A stretch of 64,000 bases of DNA, from the NCBI RefSeq assembly GCF_031199965.1, contig NZ_CP133605.1, positions 1,334,501 through 1,398,500 of the forward strand, in the 5' to 3' direction. Positions 1 to 9,125 of the stretch are shown here, piece after piece. Below the pieces are notes generated by a model that saw only the letters and a program-made list of their open reading frames with translations, was not told the origin of the DNA and ran no database searches. The number at the start of each line of letters is the position of its first letter. Position 1 is the first letter of the stretch. Source of the stretch: Paenibacillus sp. D2_2 (GTDB lineage: Bacteria > Bacillota > Bacilli > Paenibacillales > Paenibacillaceae). The position numbers and the translations under genes are program-made.

Positions 1-2015
1 ATGAGGACCGTGGAGCGGAATATGAAGGAACTTCATTACAGGCAGGTAATGATTTGGTTGATGAACTGAAGAAGAGCGATGATTTTGGTTGGAAATTCGT
101 CTCCCGTGAAGAAGCGGACGCAGGGATGAAAGACAACGAGTACTATATGACTATCGTAATCCCAAGCAATTTCTCGGAACAGGCTACAACCTTGATGGAT
201 GAACATCCACAGCCTGCTGAGATTATCTATGAACCCAATGAAGCTTTCAACTTCCTAGCCGGACAAATCGGCGGAACAGCAGTAAAAGAAATCAAGAGCA
301 AGGTGTCGGCTAAAGTCACAGAGGCCTACACAGAAACATTGTTTGATCAAGTTGAGAAAATTTCCAGTGGTCTGGGCGAAGCTGGAGATGGCGCGACAGA
401 GATCAATGACGGGGCTATTAAGCTAGATGAAGGTGCTCAGAAGCTAAAAGAGAATCTAGCTAAAATGGTAGATGGTTCAGTCAAGCTGAAAGATGGTATT
501 AGCCCGTTAGCTGAGGGTGCTGGCTCTTTGAATAAAGGGGCTAGCGATTTGAAGACAGGTGCTACTGGCCTCGCTTCAGGTCTGCAGCAATTGTCGGATG
601 CTAATAAACAATTGCTAAACGGTGCTGTTGCTGCAAATGAAGGTGGCACGCAGCTGAAAGCAGGACTTGGCGCTTCGCTTGATGGAGCAAATAAGTTGAA
701 TCAAGGCTTGAAGCAATCTGAGCAAGGCAGCGCATCGCTTGTAGCTGGTTTGGAATCCTCTGCACAAGGCAGCGCGAAAGTGGCTGAAGGTGCGAAGGCT
801 GTTGCTCAAGGTCTTGAGCAATTGACCAAAGTCAGCCCAGAGCTGGCTGAGAATCCTGCAGTGAAGCAGCTATTGGCGGCGAGTCAAGCGGTTGCTACAG
901 GCAGTGAGCAGGTATCACAAGGACAACAGCAATTATTGAAGGGTAGCAAGGATTTGCACGGCGCTCAGCAACAGCTTGTACAAGGCAGTGAACAGCTTGT
1001 ACAGGGTCAAGGGCAACTGGCACAAGGTGCAGCGAAACTGACAGATGGTCAAGGTCAACTTGTAGGTGGCCTGAAGCAATTCGGCGCGAAGTTGAATGAA
1101 GCTGCTGCCGGCGGAAGTAAGCTTGCAGCCGGTGCTGGTGCACTTAGTGAAGGAGCTAAGCAAATCGAAGGCGGTATGGGTCAACTGTCTAGCGGTGTCG
1201 CTACACTCGCTGATGGTTCGAAGCAATTGGATGAAGGTGCCGGAGAACTCAAGGACGGCACAAGCAAGCTTAGCGAAGGCTCGGGAGAATTGGCTAGCAA
1301 GCTGAACGAAGCAGCGGACGAAACTTCTTCGGTGAAGAAGACAGATGCTCTTGTCAGCATGTTCGCACAGCCAGTTGATATTGAAGAGCAGAAGATGAAC
1401 GCAGTACCGAACTATGGTACAGGGTTCTCACCATACTTCTTGTCCCTTGGTCTGTTCGTCGGTGCTCTGATTTCGACGATTATTATTCCGCTCCGCGGAT
1501 CTTCCGTACCGGAAGCTAGCGGATGGAATCGCTTCGTAAGCCGCGCGCTTACGTTTACAATCATGAGTTTATTCCAGTCGTTATTTGCAGTAGTAGTTGT
1601 CCTGTATGGACTGAAGCTTGACGTTCAAAGTGTTCCTTTGTTCTATCTATTCACCTTTGTTACAAGTTTGTGCTTCATGTTCATCATTCAGGCGCTTGTC
1701 ACTTGGTTCGAAAATCCAGGCCGCTTCCTGGCGATCCTGCTCTTGATCTTCCAATTGACAACATCTGCAGGAACATTCCCTCTGGAATTACTTCCTTCCT
1801 GGATGAAGTCATTTAATCCGTTCATGCCAATGACTTACAGCGTCAAAGGCTATAAAGCGGTAATCTCTTCGGGAGATATGAGCGTTGCTTGGCATCAAAC
1901 GGGTATTCTGATTGCCGTAGCTATTGTATTCTTGGCACTCACGCTCGCTTATTTCCTTACTCATAGAGAGAATGCAGGTGCTGATGTAGACGCAGAAGCT
2001 AGTTTGCAAGCTTAA
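1..2015 (+). CDS. YhgE/Pip family membrane protein, 5' end outside window
   Basis: The frame is open from base 3 of the window with no start, so the gene begins upstream. The first visible residues (EDRGAEYEG) match the early extracytoplasmic part of YhgE/Pip proteins, which normally follows one N-terminal membrane helix. Roughly the middle half is a long run of degenerate 7- to 11-residue repeats of the type GAxxLxxG, rich in Gly, Ala, Gln and Leu, expected to form an extended helical stalk outside the cell. The last 200 residues carry about five hydrophobic helices like the ABC-2 permease fold. Relatives include the phage infection protein of Lactococcus and the ESX/type VII-associated EsaA-like proteins. 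Function here is unknown. An ABC exporter follows after a terminator. Confidence 0.85.
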   Translation, partial: EDRGAEYEGTSLQAGNDLVDELKKSDDFGWKFVSREEADAGMKDNEYYMTIVIPSNFSEQATTLMDEHPQPAEIIYEPNEAFNFLAGQIGGTAVKEIKSKVSAKVTEAYTETLFDQVEKISSGLGEAGDGATEINDGAIKLDEGAQKLKENLAKMVDGSVKLKDGISPLAEGAGSLNKGASDLKTGATGLASGLQQLSDANKQLLNGAVAANEGGTQLKAGLGASLDGANKLNQGLKQSEQGSASLVAGLESSAQGSAKVAEGAKAVAQGLEQLTKVSPELAENPAVKQLLAASQAVATGSEQVSQGQQQLLKGSKDLHGAQQQLVQGSEQLVQGQGQLAQGAAKLTDGQGQLVGGLKQFGAKLNEAAAGGSKLAAGAGALSEGAKQIEGGMGQLSSGVATLADGSKQLDEGAGELKDGTSKLSEGSGELASKLNEAADETSSVKKTDALVSMFAQPVDIEEQKMNAVPNYGTGFSPYFLSLGLFVGALISTIIIPLRGSSVPEASGWNRFVSRALTFTIMSLFQSLFAVVVVLYGLKLDVQSVPLFYLFTFVTSLCFMFIIQALVTWFENPGRFLAILLLIFQLTTSAGTFPLELLPSWMKSFNPFMPMTYSVKGYKAVISSGDMSVAWHQTGILIAVAIVFLALTLAYFLTHRENAGADVDAEASLQA

Positions 2016-2037
2016 GACATCAAGCTGAATGCATCAT

Positions 2038-2090
2038 AAAGAGGCTCGTTCTCCGGTCATTGTACTGGAGGGCGGGCCTCTTTTGCTTTT
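2038..2090 (+). terminator. Rho-independent terminator after the YhgE-like gene
   Basis: An inverted repeat AAAGAGGC ... GCCTCTTT with G/C-rich inner arms is followed by a T-rich stretch. It sits 22 bases after the stop codon. Confidence 0.75.
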
Positions 2091-2201
2091 AGAGGTAGTA
2101 CCTTTATTTTTTGAAAAATGCATTTTGTGGTAAAATGAGGGAAATCTTTGACTTCACAAAAGTGAATGTGAACGAGTGAAGTGTGTTGGGAGGTTAGAAC
2201 T

Positions 2202-3115
2202 TTGTTGGATTTGGAGCCTGTTGTTCGGCTGAAGCAAGTCAGCAAGCGGATTGGCGGTAAGACGATTATCGATCAATTAACACTTGATATCCCTCGTGGT
2301 CAGGTATACGGATTTCTCGGACCGAACGGTGCGGGAAGACAACGACAATTCGAATGATGGTTGGTTTGATGTCAATCACTGAAGGCGATATTGAAATTCA
2401 GGGCGCCAGTGTATCAAGGCAATTCGAGCAGGCAATCTCTCACGTGGGAGCCATTGTGGAGAATCCGGAAATGTATAAGTTTCTGAGCGGTTATCACAAT
2501 CTGTTGCATTATGCGAGAATGTCACCTGGTGTAACTAAACAGAGAATTGCTGAGATTGTAGAACTGGTAGGCCTGCAGCAGAGAATTCATGACAAAGTGA
2601 AGACTTACTCACTTGGGATGCGGCAGCGCCTCGGCGTTGCACAGGCGGTTCTACACCGGCCAAAGCTGCTCGTTCTGGACGAGCCAACGAATGGGCTTGA
2701 TCCGCAAGGGATTCGCGAGTTGCGTAGTTATTTGCGCCGGTTGGCCGAGGAGGAAGGGACGACGGTATTCGTCTCGAGTCATTTGTTGTCCGAGATGGAG
2801 CTGATGTGCGATACCGTTGCTGTTATACAGCAGGGACGGCTGATCGATGTAAGGCAATTACATGATCAGGCCAAGCTGGAGAATGAACGGAAGCAGACGG
2901 TGTTCGAGGTTAGCGATCCGCAGCGGGCCCGGGAATTGATCGGGCTGGGACAGATTGTAGATGGTAACCTGTTGATTGAAGTGGACCGGAATACCGCTGC
3001 TGCGATAAATGAGCAATTGGTACGTGCGGGAATCTTGGTATATCGCATTCGCGTCGTGACGAGAACACTGGAGGATCAATTCATTGAGATGACGGGAGGC
3101 GGAGCCATTGAGTAA
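2202..3115 (+). CDS. ABC transporter ATP-binding protein (frameshift in Walker A)
   Basis: This is the ATPase of an ABC-2 type exporter, about 304 residues once repaired. The probable start is TTG at 2202, eight bases after GGGAGG. The N-terminal half of Walker A is in one frame (GPNGAG) and the rest in another: the run GGG at 2333-2335 should be GGGG to give GPNGAGKTTT. Downstream are the signature YSLGMRQRLG, Walker B LLVLDEPTNGLD and the H-loop SSHLL. The C-terminal 80 residues resemble the extension of BcrA/YxlF-like ATPases. Its stop overlaps the permease start at 3108, so the two are one operon. Substrate unknown: lantibiotic-type peptides or other toxic compounds are common for this family. 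Confidence 0.85.
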
Positions 3116-3884
3116 TTTCATGAAGCTGGTTCAGAATGAGAATATGAAAATATATCGGCGTATCCGTACCTGGATCATGTTCGGAATCCTTATCCTGATG
3201 GTTCTGTTCTTCAGTATTTTGTTCCTTCTGGGTGGGGGTGGTTCGACTACAACTGCATGGGATGCAGCCGGACAACTTTCTTTCCTGTTCTATATGGTCA
3301 CGATCTTTGCTTCGATTGTAGCTGCTGATATTGTAGCTGGAGAATTCACATGGGGGACAATCAAGCTGCTGTTGGTTCGTCCATGGACACGAACGAAGGT
3401 ACTTGCCTCGAAGCTGCTTGCGCTACTCTTGTTCACCTTGATCATTACAACCCTGTTCTTTGCTAGTACGCTACTGGTCTCTTTTGCCATGTATCCAGTT
3501 AAGACATTGATGATGTTCTCGGATCATGCCAGTCCATTTGCGTATTTACTGGAGGATCTGTTGTACAGATATATAGATTTGTTAGTCATTACTTTGTTCT
3601 CGTTCATGATATCCACGGTATTTCGCTCGAATGGAATCGCAATAGGTTTATCCATGTTCATTCTATTCACGGGTGGCATCTTCACGATGCTCTTTAATCC
3701 AGTCCGTTATCCATGGGCCAAATATACGTTGTTCATCAATATGGATTTAAGTCAGTATCGGGGTGGACAGGAGGGAGTGGCAGGAATGACACTGGGCTTC
3801 TCTGTTACCGTGCTAATCAGCTACGTGCTGTTATTTCTATTGATATCTTGGTTTATGTTCAAGAAGCGAGACGTAGCCGCCTAA
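3108..3884 (+). CDS. ABC-2 type transporter permease
   Basis: The protein has 258 residues and six predicted membrane helices, the typical size of a bacterial ABC-2 permease subunit. The start is TTG at 3108, overlapping the end of the ATPase gene by eight bases and preceded by GGAGGCGG, which points to translational coupling. The first cytoplasmic segment (KLVQNENMKIYRR) is characteristic of permeases of this class in Bacilli. Together with the upstream ATPase it would form a two-gene exporter. Nothing in the sequence identifies the substrate. Confidence 0.85.
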   Translation: MSNFMKLVQNENMKIYRRIRTWIMFGILILMVLFFSILFLLGGGGSTTTAWDAAGQLSFLFYMVTIFASIVAADIVAGEFTWGTIKLLLVRPWTRTKVLASKLLALLLFTLIITTLFFASTLLVSFAMYPVKTLMMFSDHASPFAYLLEDLLYRYIDLLVITLFSFMISTVFRSNGIAIGLSMFILFTGGIFTMLFNPVRYPWAKYTLFINMDLSQYRGGQEGVAGMTLGFSVTVLISYVLLFLLISWFMFKKRDVAA

Positions 3885-3892
3885 CAAAAAAA

Positions 3893-3928
3893 CAAGTTCC
3901 CGCTTGCTGTGCAGGCGGAACTACTTTT
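3893..3928. terminator. Hairpin between convergent genes
   Basis: AGTTCC...GGAACT arms around a short loop lie between the permease and the convergent bactofilin gene, with A-rich and T-rich flanks, so it can end transcripts from both sides. Confidence 0.65.
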
Positions 3929-3944
3929 GGATCTTCAATTTAAA

Positions 3945-4349
3945 TTACCCCACTTCGGGCTGCGGCGTCTTTTGTGTCTTTTCCTTGAGAGGGGCTACAG
4001 CTTTAATTTTCTCCATTGTGCTAACGCCGTTAAGAAGGCCACCCTCTAGAATGATCAGATTAGAGACGCTGACATTTCCGTCCACTTGGCCGTTGCTTGT
4101 AATCGTCAGTTTACCCTTGGTAGATATATCTCCGATAACATGGCCGGCTACGATAATATTCGCCCCTCTGATGTTCGATCTAGCTTCGCCCGACTCTCCG
4201 ACAATCACCTGACCTTTGCAATCGATCTCACCGTGAAAGGCTCCATCGATGCGTAGATTGGATTCGCATTGTACCTTCCCCTCGGCAACACTACCTTGGC
4301 CAATCAGTGTGTCGGTCAGGCTGTGTGCCCGTGAATTTTTCTTCAGCAA
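3945..4349 (-). CDS. Bactofilin, polymer-forming cytoskeletal protein (copy 1)
   Basis: A 134-residue bactofilin: the core from TDTLIGQGS onward has the regular hydrophobic/glycine spacing of the right-handed beta-helix (for example SNLRIDGAFHGEIDCKG and GQVDGNVSVSNL). Bactofilins polymerise without nucleotide and in B. subtilis (YhbE/YhbF) act in motility and envelope organisation. I chose TTG at 4349, seven bases after GGAGG, because the protein then begins MLKK and aligns with copy 2 (MLRN) at 12527; a longer frame runs upstream but through a repeat element. It is downstream of an M23 peptidase but separated from it by about 300 bases of repeats, unlike the coupled copy 2. Confidence 0.85.
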   Translation of the reverse strand: MLKKNSRAHSLTDTLIGQGSVAEGKVQCESNLRIDGAFHGEIDCKGQVIVGESGEARSNIRGANIIVAGHVIGDISTKGKLTITSNGQVDGNVSVSNLIILEGGLLNGVSTMEKIKAVAPLKEKTQKTPQPEVG

Positions 4350-4375
4350 ATTTGTTCCTCCGTTCATTATTGTGT

Positions 4376-4510
4376 GTGTTGTAAAAGTTCGCTTTTTAGC
4401 ACCGAGAAGGTTGGATGAAGCTAGGGACTGAGGAGCGGAGCGTACGTAGTTTGTACGTGAGCACCGGAAGGCCCGGCTGAATTCAAGATTCAATGTCGAA
4501 ATATTCCTGC
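4376..4510 (+). repeat. Fragment of the MITE-like repeat family (B)
   Basis: This stretch matches, in opposite orientation, the 170-bp element at 43672-43841: both share the segments AGCACCGAGAAGGTTGGATG and GAGCACCGGAAGGCCCGGCT, with the GAGCGGAGCGTACGTAGT block between. The left end GTGTTGTAAAAGTTC is a degenerate form of the terminal repeat; the right end runs directly into the two-hairpin repeat. Confidence 0.8.
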
Positions 4511-4640
4511 TTCACTTCGTGTTAGATATAGAATTTATTCGTTATCAGCGGAGCTGATGAAATTCTATATCGCAAGAAAACCTACCTCTGAATCGCGGTC
4601 GCTCATCCTTGAATTACTTCGATCGGTTTTCTTATCAAAA
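4511..4640 (+). repeat. Two-hairpin intergenic repeat (A), copy 1
   Basis: About 125 bp with close to 90% identity to 20571-20692. Hairpin one pairs GATATAGAATTT with AAATTCTATATC and has an inner stem ATCAGC/GCTGAT. Hairpin two pairs AAGAAAACC with GGTTTTCTT. Genes on both sides are on the minus strand, so the repeat is not oriented with its host genes as copy 2 is. Confidence 0.85.
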
Positions 4641-4645
4641 GCGAG

Positions 4646-5648
4646 CTATTGTAGATAAGGTAGTGGATCTATCGTCTTCCCGTTCTTAACAATCTCAAAA
4701 TGCAAATGAGATCCCGTGCTGCGCCCGGTGTTGCCGACTTTGCCAATTGTCTGTCCCTTCTTGATGAAATCTCCCTCTGAGACGCTAATCTTGCTTAGAT
4801 GAAGGTACCAGCTCTGCAGTCCTTCGGGATGCTGGATAACGATATATTTACCGTGCGAATTATCCTGTGCTACCGTAATGATCTCACCCGCTGCTGCGGC
4901 GTATACCGGATCACCTTCCTTGGCACCGATATCGATTCCAGCATGGAAGGAGGCACGCCCTGTAAACGGGTCGGTACGATAGCCGAAATTAGAGGTAAGC
5001 CGTTTCGATAAAGTCGGCCATTCCGAAGGAGTTCCTGATATAGAGTACTCGGTTTGCTTCGCTTTTTTTAAAGTTAGTGGTACATTCTTCTCCATCTCAT
5101 CCAGCATGGCATTCATTTCCCGAAATTGATCCTTCGTCTGCTCGGCCAATTGTTCGATTTCATTCTCATGGACTGCGATAAACTCTCCCCCACACCCAGT
5201 GGCTCATCGAGGTTGTCGGCATCAAGACCTTCCAGCGACAGAGAGGATAAATTACTTAGTCCATTTGTGTCCGACTCTCCATATTTCTCAATAAATTTCT
5301 GCAGTTGATCCTCCAGCTCGGATACTCGCTCCATGCGGTTCATCATGTCCTGCGATTGGCTAGATAGTGAAATCACTTCATTCTGTAGTCTCTCAATCGC
5401 CGCATTCTTATCGGAGACGACGGCCTCGAACCTGAGGCTCTGAGATTGCAATTGATCCTCGAGTCTTGCAATCGTCTGCGTGGATTGCAGTTGCAGGCTA
5501 ATGATTAGACCCGATATCGATAGAATGGCAACCAGGGGACGGCAATCATTAGCGGCTTGGACATATGCATTTGCCTTGCTGGCTGCCCCGCCTCTCGCAG
5601 AACGAGCAGCGTCATCCGATTTGGATTCGGTAAGGTGGCACTTCTCAT
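4646..5648 (-). CDS. M23 family metallopeptidase with coiled coil (copy 1, two frameshifts)
   Basis: Restored length is 334 residues. ATG at 5648 follows AAGGAG; the N-terminus is a short cytoplasmic basic segment, then one membrane helix (VAILSISGLIISL), a coiled coil of about 100 residues and a C-terminal LytM domain. Zinc ligands are visible: HAGIDIG, then the catalytic HLH in SHLHFE. It should hydrolyse peptidoglycan cross-links outside the membrane. Two one-base deletions break the frame, in GGGG at 5535-5538 and in CCCCC at 5187-5191 (plus strand); repairing the second recovers the motif seen in copy 2 at the same place (GGEFIAVHENEI versus GGEDIPLSEDEI). It pairs with the bactofilin gene, but the repeat insertion has removed the tight coupling. 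Confidence 0.85.
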
Positions 5649-5894
5649 AGCAACTCCTTTCCTCTCGCATTAGATGTAGAACTTATAGAGGTAATTCAAA
5701 ACACGCTCTATATATCTTATCTATTCCTTTATCTCTCAAATCATGTCAAAAAACTGCCTTGTCTAATATATCGTAAATGTAGTTTTGGCTTTAGAAATGT
5801 CTATCGTGCTATGAATAAACGTTGTCCAAAGTGGAAAAGGCTGAGTGGAAGATAGGCATTGTTATTCAAGAAAAATATTTGATCCGCAGACCTT
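5649..5894. other. Intergenic region without recognisable gene
   Basis: About 245 bases upstream of the M23 gene and downstream of the polymerase gene. It is AT-rich and likely holds the M23 promoter, but I see no clear -35/-10 pair and no hairpin terminator. Confidence 0.4.
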
Positions 5895-6787
5895 CTAAGC
5901 CTTGGATTGTAAATGCTGCAGGATCAACCCCAGTGATTGCGGCCTTACTTCTTGCAGTAAATCTCCTCTTTGCCGCAGTCGCTCACCTATATTCAGCAAA
6001 TTGAATTCGGAAGGATGGGGATTTTTGCGCACCTCATCCCAGGTTAAAGGTGTTGATACGCTGGCGGCTTTCCGGGCGCGTGGAGTGTAGGGAGCAGCCA
6101 AAGTCTTCCCGCTATAGTGCTGCAGATAATCGAAATAAATTTTGCCCTCACGATCCTTCTTCAGCCGCTCAATAGTGAAGAGGGAGGGATACTTCTCCGT
6201 AGCGTAACGGGCTACGAATTGACCGATAGAGCGCAGTTGATCAAATGTTACGCCGTATTCAACCGGAACGATGATCTGCACGCCGGTAGCACCCGACGTC
6301 TTAGGGACGGAAGAGATACCAAGAGAAGTAAGAATATCGCCAACGTAAGTGGCAGCCTCCATAATCCGCGGCTCATCATCCTGACTTGGATCAAGATCAA
6401 TCATCCATTCACAGGGCAATCTGTCTCCTACATAATGCAATGAGGGATGAAATTCGATCGCCGCTAAATTGCCGAGCCAGAGTAAAGTCGGTAGATTATC
6501 GAGCACAATATAGTTGATATCCTCGTGAGGAGCGGTCCTGACGAACTCCGGTAATGGTTCGGAGCATTCTTTTGATAGAAAAATTTGTTATGGATGCCGC
6601 CCGGATATCTGATTGTCGTTAGAAATCGGTTGCGACAATAGCGGAGTAGATAAGGAGACAACTCGGCCAGCCGCTGTAAATATTGCAGCTTGGTAATGCC
6701 CGCTTCCGGCCAAAGCAGCTTGTCTGGATTGGAAATGGTCACTTCCTCGCCCTCAATCCGGATCGTACCTTTGATCGATTGTGCCAT
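5895..6787 (-). CDS. ligD: LigD-type NHEJ polymerase (primase-like) domain protein, one frameshift
   Basis: A 297-residue stand-alone version of the archaeo-eukaryotic primase-like polymerase domain of LigD, which fills and trims ends during non-homologous end joining. Family landmarks are the N-terminal SNPDKLLWPEAGITK, the FFYQKNAPNH segment, the metal-binding DLDPS and the SGATGVQI segment with the GKIYFDYLQ segment near the end. The frame is broken at CC 6550-6551 (plus strand); adding one C restores NHYPEFVRTAPHEDINYIVLD. It is divergent from the ligase gene with about 100 bases between them. In B. subtilis ligase and polymerase are fused in YkoU; here they are separate polypeptides. Confidence 0.88.
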
Positions 6788-6888
6788 TAGAATACTCCTT
6801 TCAAGGAATGAAGGTATAGGAGAGTTTAATTAACTATAGATCTTGCCAAAGCCTTGTGAGAGGCAGGCCTATGAATAGGAGATTAATT
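6788..6888. promoter_or_regulatory. Divergent intergenic region between the LigD polymerase and ligase genes
   Basis: The 101-base gap must hold both promoters. Each gene has a good ribosome binding site (AAAGGAG on the minus side, TAGGAG on the plus side). I could not identify a convincing sigma-A or sigma-G promoter pair by eye. Confidence 0.4.
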
Positions 6889-7847
6889 ATGAATTTTACG
6901 CCAGTTGAACCGTTTGAGCCGATTCGCACCTTTGAATTTCCGCAAGGAGAGCAATGGATTGCTCAGGTCAAATGGGATGGAGTTCGGATGTTGGCCTATA
7001 TCGAGAAAGAGCGGGTACGCCTTATAAATCGTCGCGGCAATGAACGTACTCTGCAATATCCCGAGTTCATGAACCCATCAGAATTTTGCCGAGCAGAATC
7101 CGCTATTTTGGATGGAGAGATGATCGCCATTTCTGAAGGCAAGCCGTCATTTCATGAAATTATGAAGCGGGACAGTCTCCGCCGGCAGCAAGAAATTACT
7201 TTTGCAGTACCAAGGATTCCCGTAGTGTATATGATATTTGATATTTTGTATTGCAACGGAAGATGGGTTACGGATCAACCACTTGTGCAGCGTCAGAAGC
7301 TACTTCAGGAATATGTACTACCAAGTACACGCGTACAGCTTGTCCCCAATGTTGATCATGCTGAGGGCCTCTATGCCGTGATGAGAGAGCGTCAATGGGA
7401 AGGCATTGTGTGCAAACAGCTCGACAGCAGTTATGCAATTGGTGGCAAGGATGGCCGCTGGCGCAAGATGAAGCTAACGCATGATCTATACGCCGTGATT
7501 GGCGGAGTAACGTATCGCGATGAGATCGTCAATTCGGTGCTGCTTGGTCTATTTGATGAGCAAGGAAGTCTGAAATATATTGGAAATGCCGGCCCGGAAA
7601 ATGGAAAGGTGATGATCTCTCCCGCATTACAGAAGCATCACGTAGATTGGCGGTACCGGATCGTCCTTTTGTAGCTCCTTTTGAAGCACCACCGGGGAGA
7701 GTGAAGGGAGCCGTATGGATGCAGCCGCAGCTTACGGTCAAAATGCAATTCGCTGAGTGGACCCCCGGTGGTACGTTACGTCATCCTGTCTTACAGGGAT
7801 GGGCTGACGTTCCTCCAGAGGCCTGTGTCTTCACCCAGCAGATTTGA
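6889..7847 (+). CDS. ATP-dependent DNA ligase, LigD-like (one frameshift)
   Basis: A 319-residue ATP-dependent ligase for sealing breaks held by Ku. The adenylation motif is VKWDGVR with the nucleophilic lysine near residue 30; downstream are the LINRRGNE segment, LDGEM (motif III), VYMIFDILY, WEGIVCKQ (motif IV) and WRKMKL (motif V). ATG at 6889 is seven bases after GGAG and is preferred to longer forms. The frame breaks in CCC at 7593-7595; one more C restores GPGKWKGDDL and joins the OB-fold, which includes FAEWTPGGTLRHP. It converges on the ku gene. Length and order fit the ligase half of LigD without the polymerase, which is encoded next door. Confidence 0.88.
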
Positions 7848-7907
7848 CTAATATAGCTTAATTTCACATACCTACATGCAAGACATTGCAAGGTTGCACA
7901 CATTTCA

Positions 7908-8855
7908 TTATGAAATGGTCTTCTTTGTCGTTTTGCTTGTGGCCTTATGCTTTGGTTTAGTTACTACTTCGGGCTTCACTTCATTAGTATCTGCCACTGT
8001 ATCTGTCTCTGCTGCGGCTTCCTTCTTCTTCCTGGTTGAGGTCCGCTTCGTCTTGGCCTTGGCCTCTCCGGGATCGGTAACAGCCTGCCCCTCGACCGCC
8101 TCTATACTCGCTTGCAGCGCAGCCATCAAGTCGATCACATTGGTCTCTGGCTTGGCTGGAGCCAGGCTAATCTCTTCACCGGCAATTTTGTGCTGAATGA
8201 GAGTCAGCAGATTCTCTCTGTAATCATCGGTATACTTCTCCGGCTCAAATGGTGTAGACAATTGCTCGATCAACAGTTTTGCCATCGTCAGTTCCTTGTC
8301 ATTCACATTAGCTCCCTGCGGAAGGTTGGGTACTTGCGATACAGGACGTATTTCATCAGGGTAGAAAATCGTCTCGATGACAAGACAATCCTCCATCACC
8401 CGGATGGCAGCTAGGCTTCCCTTGGAGCGAATAGCGATCTTGGCGATTCCGATCTTGCCGGAATCCCGCATCGCCTCTAGTAGCAACCGATAGGCATTAC
8501 CCCCGGCTTGGTCAGGCGATAAATAATAGGTCTTCTGGAAATAGATCGGATCGATCTCTGTTAAATCGACGAAATCAAGAATTGTGATCGTCTTCTCCGT
8601 TTGCGCAGATAGCTGCTCGAGCTCTTCCTTGGAGAATAGCACGTATTTGCCTTTCTCATATTCATAGCCTTTAGAGATATCATCCCAAGTCACATCTACA
8701 TCACAGGCAGGACAACGGCGAACATAGGAAATCGGGCTGCCGCACACTTTATGGATGTATTTCATGGATATATCCTTGTCTTCTGTAGCCGAGAACATCT
8801 TCACTGGTACATGGACCAGACCGAAGCTGATCGCACCTTTCCAAACGGTATGCAT
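7908..8855 (-). CDS. ku: Non-homologous end joining protein Ku
   Basis: A 315-residue bacterial Ku that encircles DNA ends as a homodimer and recruits the ligase. It starts MHTVWKGAISFGLVHVPV, the standard Ku opening, has the CPACDVDV element, and ends in a basic, low-complexity tail with several KK and TK clusters like the C-terminal DNA-binding extension of other Ku proteins. ATG at 8855 is preferred because AGGGAG lies eight bases upstream; a few more codons are open further up. With the neighbouring polymerase and ligase it completes a two-component NHEJ set. In sporulating bacilli this system is made in the forespore; no clear sigma-G promoter was recognised. Confidence 0.93.
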   Translation of the reverse strand: MHTVWKGAISFGLVHVPVKMFSATEDKDISMKYIHKVCGSPISYVRRCPACDVDVTWDDISKGYEYEKGKYVLFSKEELEQLSAQTEKTITILDFVDLTEIDPIYFQKTYYLSPDQAGGNAYRLLLEAMRDSGKIGIAKIAIRSKGSLAAIRVMEDCLVIETIFYPDEIRPVSQVPNLPQGANVNDKELTMAKLLIEQLSTPFEPEKYTDDYRENLLTLIQHKIAGEEISLAPAKPETNVIDLMAALQASIEAVEGQAVTDPGEAKAKTKRTSTRKKKEAAAETDTVADTNEVKPEVVTKPKHKATSKTTKKTIS

Positions 8856-8941
8856 GGAGAGCACTCCCTTTCTTTTCACTTTCTTTTGAGCTCTTATGTT
8901 AAGGCGACTTGGGCAATTATGTGATCACCCTCGCTTCCGTG

Positions 8942-8970
8942 TTGCGGCTGTCTTAACAGACCTATATAAT
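8942..8970 (+). promoter_or_regulatory. Candidate sigma-A promoter for the tsaE operon
   Basis: TTGCGG and TATAAT are separated by exactly 17 bases, about 155 bases before the tsaE start. A second TTGACA lies at about 8990 without an equally good -10 box. Confidence 0.5.
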
Positions 8971-9125
8971 GATTTAGAATGCAATTAGTTTGACAGGAAC
9001 TGACGTTTTTCTTTTAGGATAGCCAAGAAAGTCCGATTTTATAGTTTTTTGCAGTAAAAGAGGAAGCTTGAATGATGTATTGAAGAATCTTGCTGGCGAA
9101 TGCTGCAGATGAAGGTGGTCAACAT

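Noticed and set aside
4350..4493. Longer N-terminus for bactofilin copy 1
   Set aside because: The extra residues are encoded by repeat B, and copy 2 starts at the shorter position.
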